Assembly: GCA_038213135.1 (NCBI GenBank)
Contig: JBBQTQ010000049.1
Coordinates: 1 to 19,115 of the forward strand
DNA: 19,115 bases
Reading direction: 5' to 3'
DNA from: JBBQTQ01 sp038213135
Lineage (GTDB): Bacteria; Actinomycetota; Thermoleophilia; Gaiellales; Gaiellaceae
Below are positions 19,009-19,115 of the stretch, in pieces (position 1 is the first letter of the stretch; each line of letters starts with the position of its first letter). A model generated the notes under the pieces. That model searched no databases, was not told the origin of the DNA, and saw only the letters and a list, made by a program, of their open reading frames with translations. Made by a program: the position numbers and the translations under genes.

Positions 19009-19115
19009 CGCTGCCCTCGCGCAGGCCCGCATCGGCGACCCGCACAATCCACGCGAGGATGGCCGCCTTTCCTCGTGATCCGCTCGCGGGGAGCTGGTAG
19101 ACGCGGAGGTGGCTT

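Noticed and set aside
19040..19115. Possible 5' half of a tRNA-Leu (AGCTGGTAGACGC resembles its D-arm)
   Set aside because: The GCG/CGC D-stem would need a loop two bases too long, and the base expected to be U33 is not T. The window ends before the anticodon arm, so the call cannot be supported; these bases are left unassigned.

Overview
The window is a GC-rich stretch (GC-rich third codon positions throughout) that reads like an actinobacterial chromosome, most likely a deep-branching, Thermoleophilia-like lineage. The basis is codon use, frequent GTG/TTG starts, an actinobacterial-type (type 2) PyrF and a recurrent TANNNT box 6-10 nt before start codons. The class-level placement is inference only. 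The segment carries 24 protein genes, densely packed, with many 4-bp stop/start overlaps. I see no rRNA, CRISPR array or complete tRNA.

Left edge (1-1500): the C-terminal end of an IS481-like transposase is cut by the window boundary. A strong bidirectional hairpin separates it from a leftward gene for a secreted protein with a carboxypeptidase-regulatory-like domain. Region 1550-4170 is a leftward two-gene operon: a secreted S15/CocE-type alpha/beta hydrolase coupled by an ATGA overlap to a branched-chain amino-acid-type substrate-binding protein that lacks a lipobox and has no transporter genes nearby.

Centre (4209-12969): rightward housekeeping blocks. murI-rph-mgtC-rdgB form an overlapping operon (cell wall, RNA maturation, membrane, nucleotide-pool cleaning). 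rdgB converges on a yihY/brkB membrane-protein gene with a 128-nt overlap. yihY diverges across only 28 bp from a Roadblock/LC7 gene, which is followed by a 69-aa membrane protein and pyrE. Next come hupB-like HU, a cluster of palindromes, pyrF, a LysM protein, a D-Ala-D-Ala carboxypeptidase and a FruK/PfkB-type sugar kinase. The 157-bp gap before the kinase is one long, centrally symmetric imperfect palindrome.

Right part (12966-19115): a leftward three-gene operon encodes a cobalt-type nitrile hydratase whose beta subunit is split into separate N- and C-terminal genes. This is the subunit plan of thiocyanate hydrolase and of the toyocamycin nitrile hydratase, and the alpha subunit carries a His-Asp repeat tail. 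It diverges from guaB-guaA (XMP/GMP synthesis) across a gap holding a perfect 13-bp inverted repeat. After guaA there is a hairpin-bearing spacer, an unrecognised 134-aa gene, and a convergent phospholipase D family gene.

The most interesting items are the compact split nitrile hydratase/thiocyanate-hydrolase-like operon, the 169-bp palindromic element between the carboxypeptidase and kinase genes, and the apparently leaderless promoter architecture.
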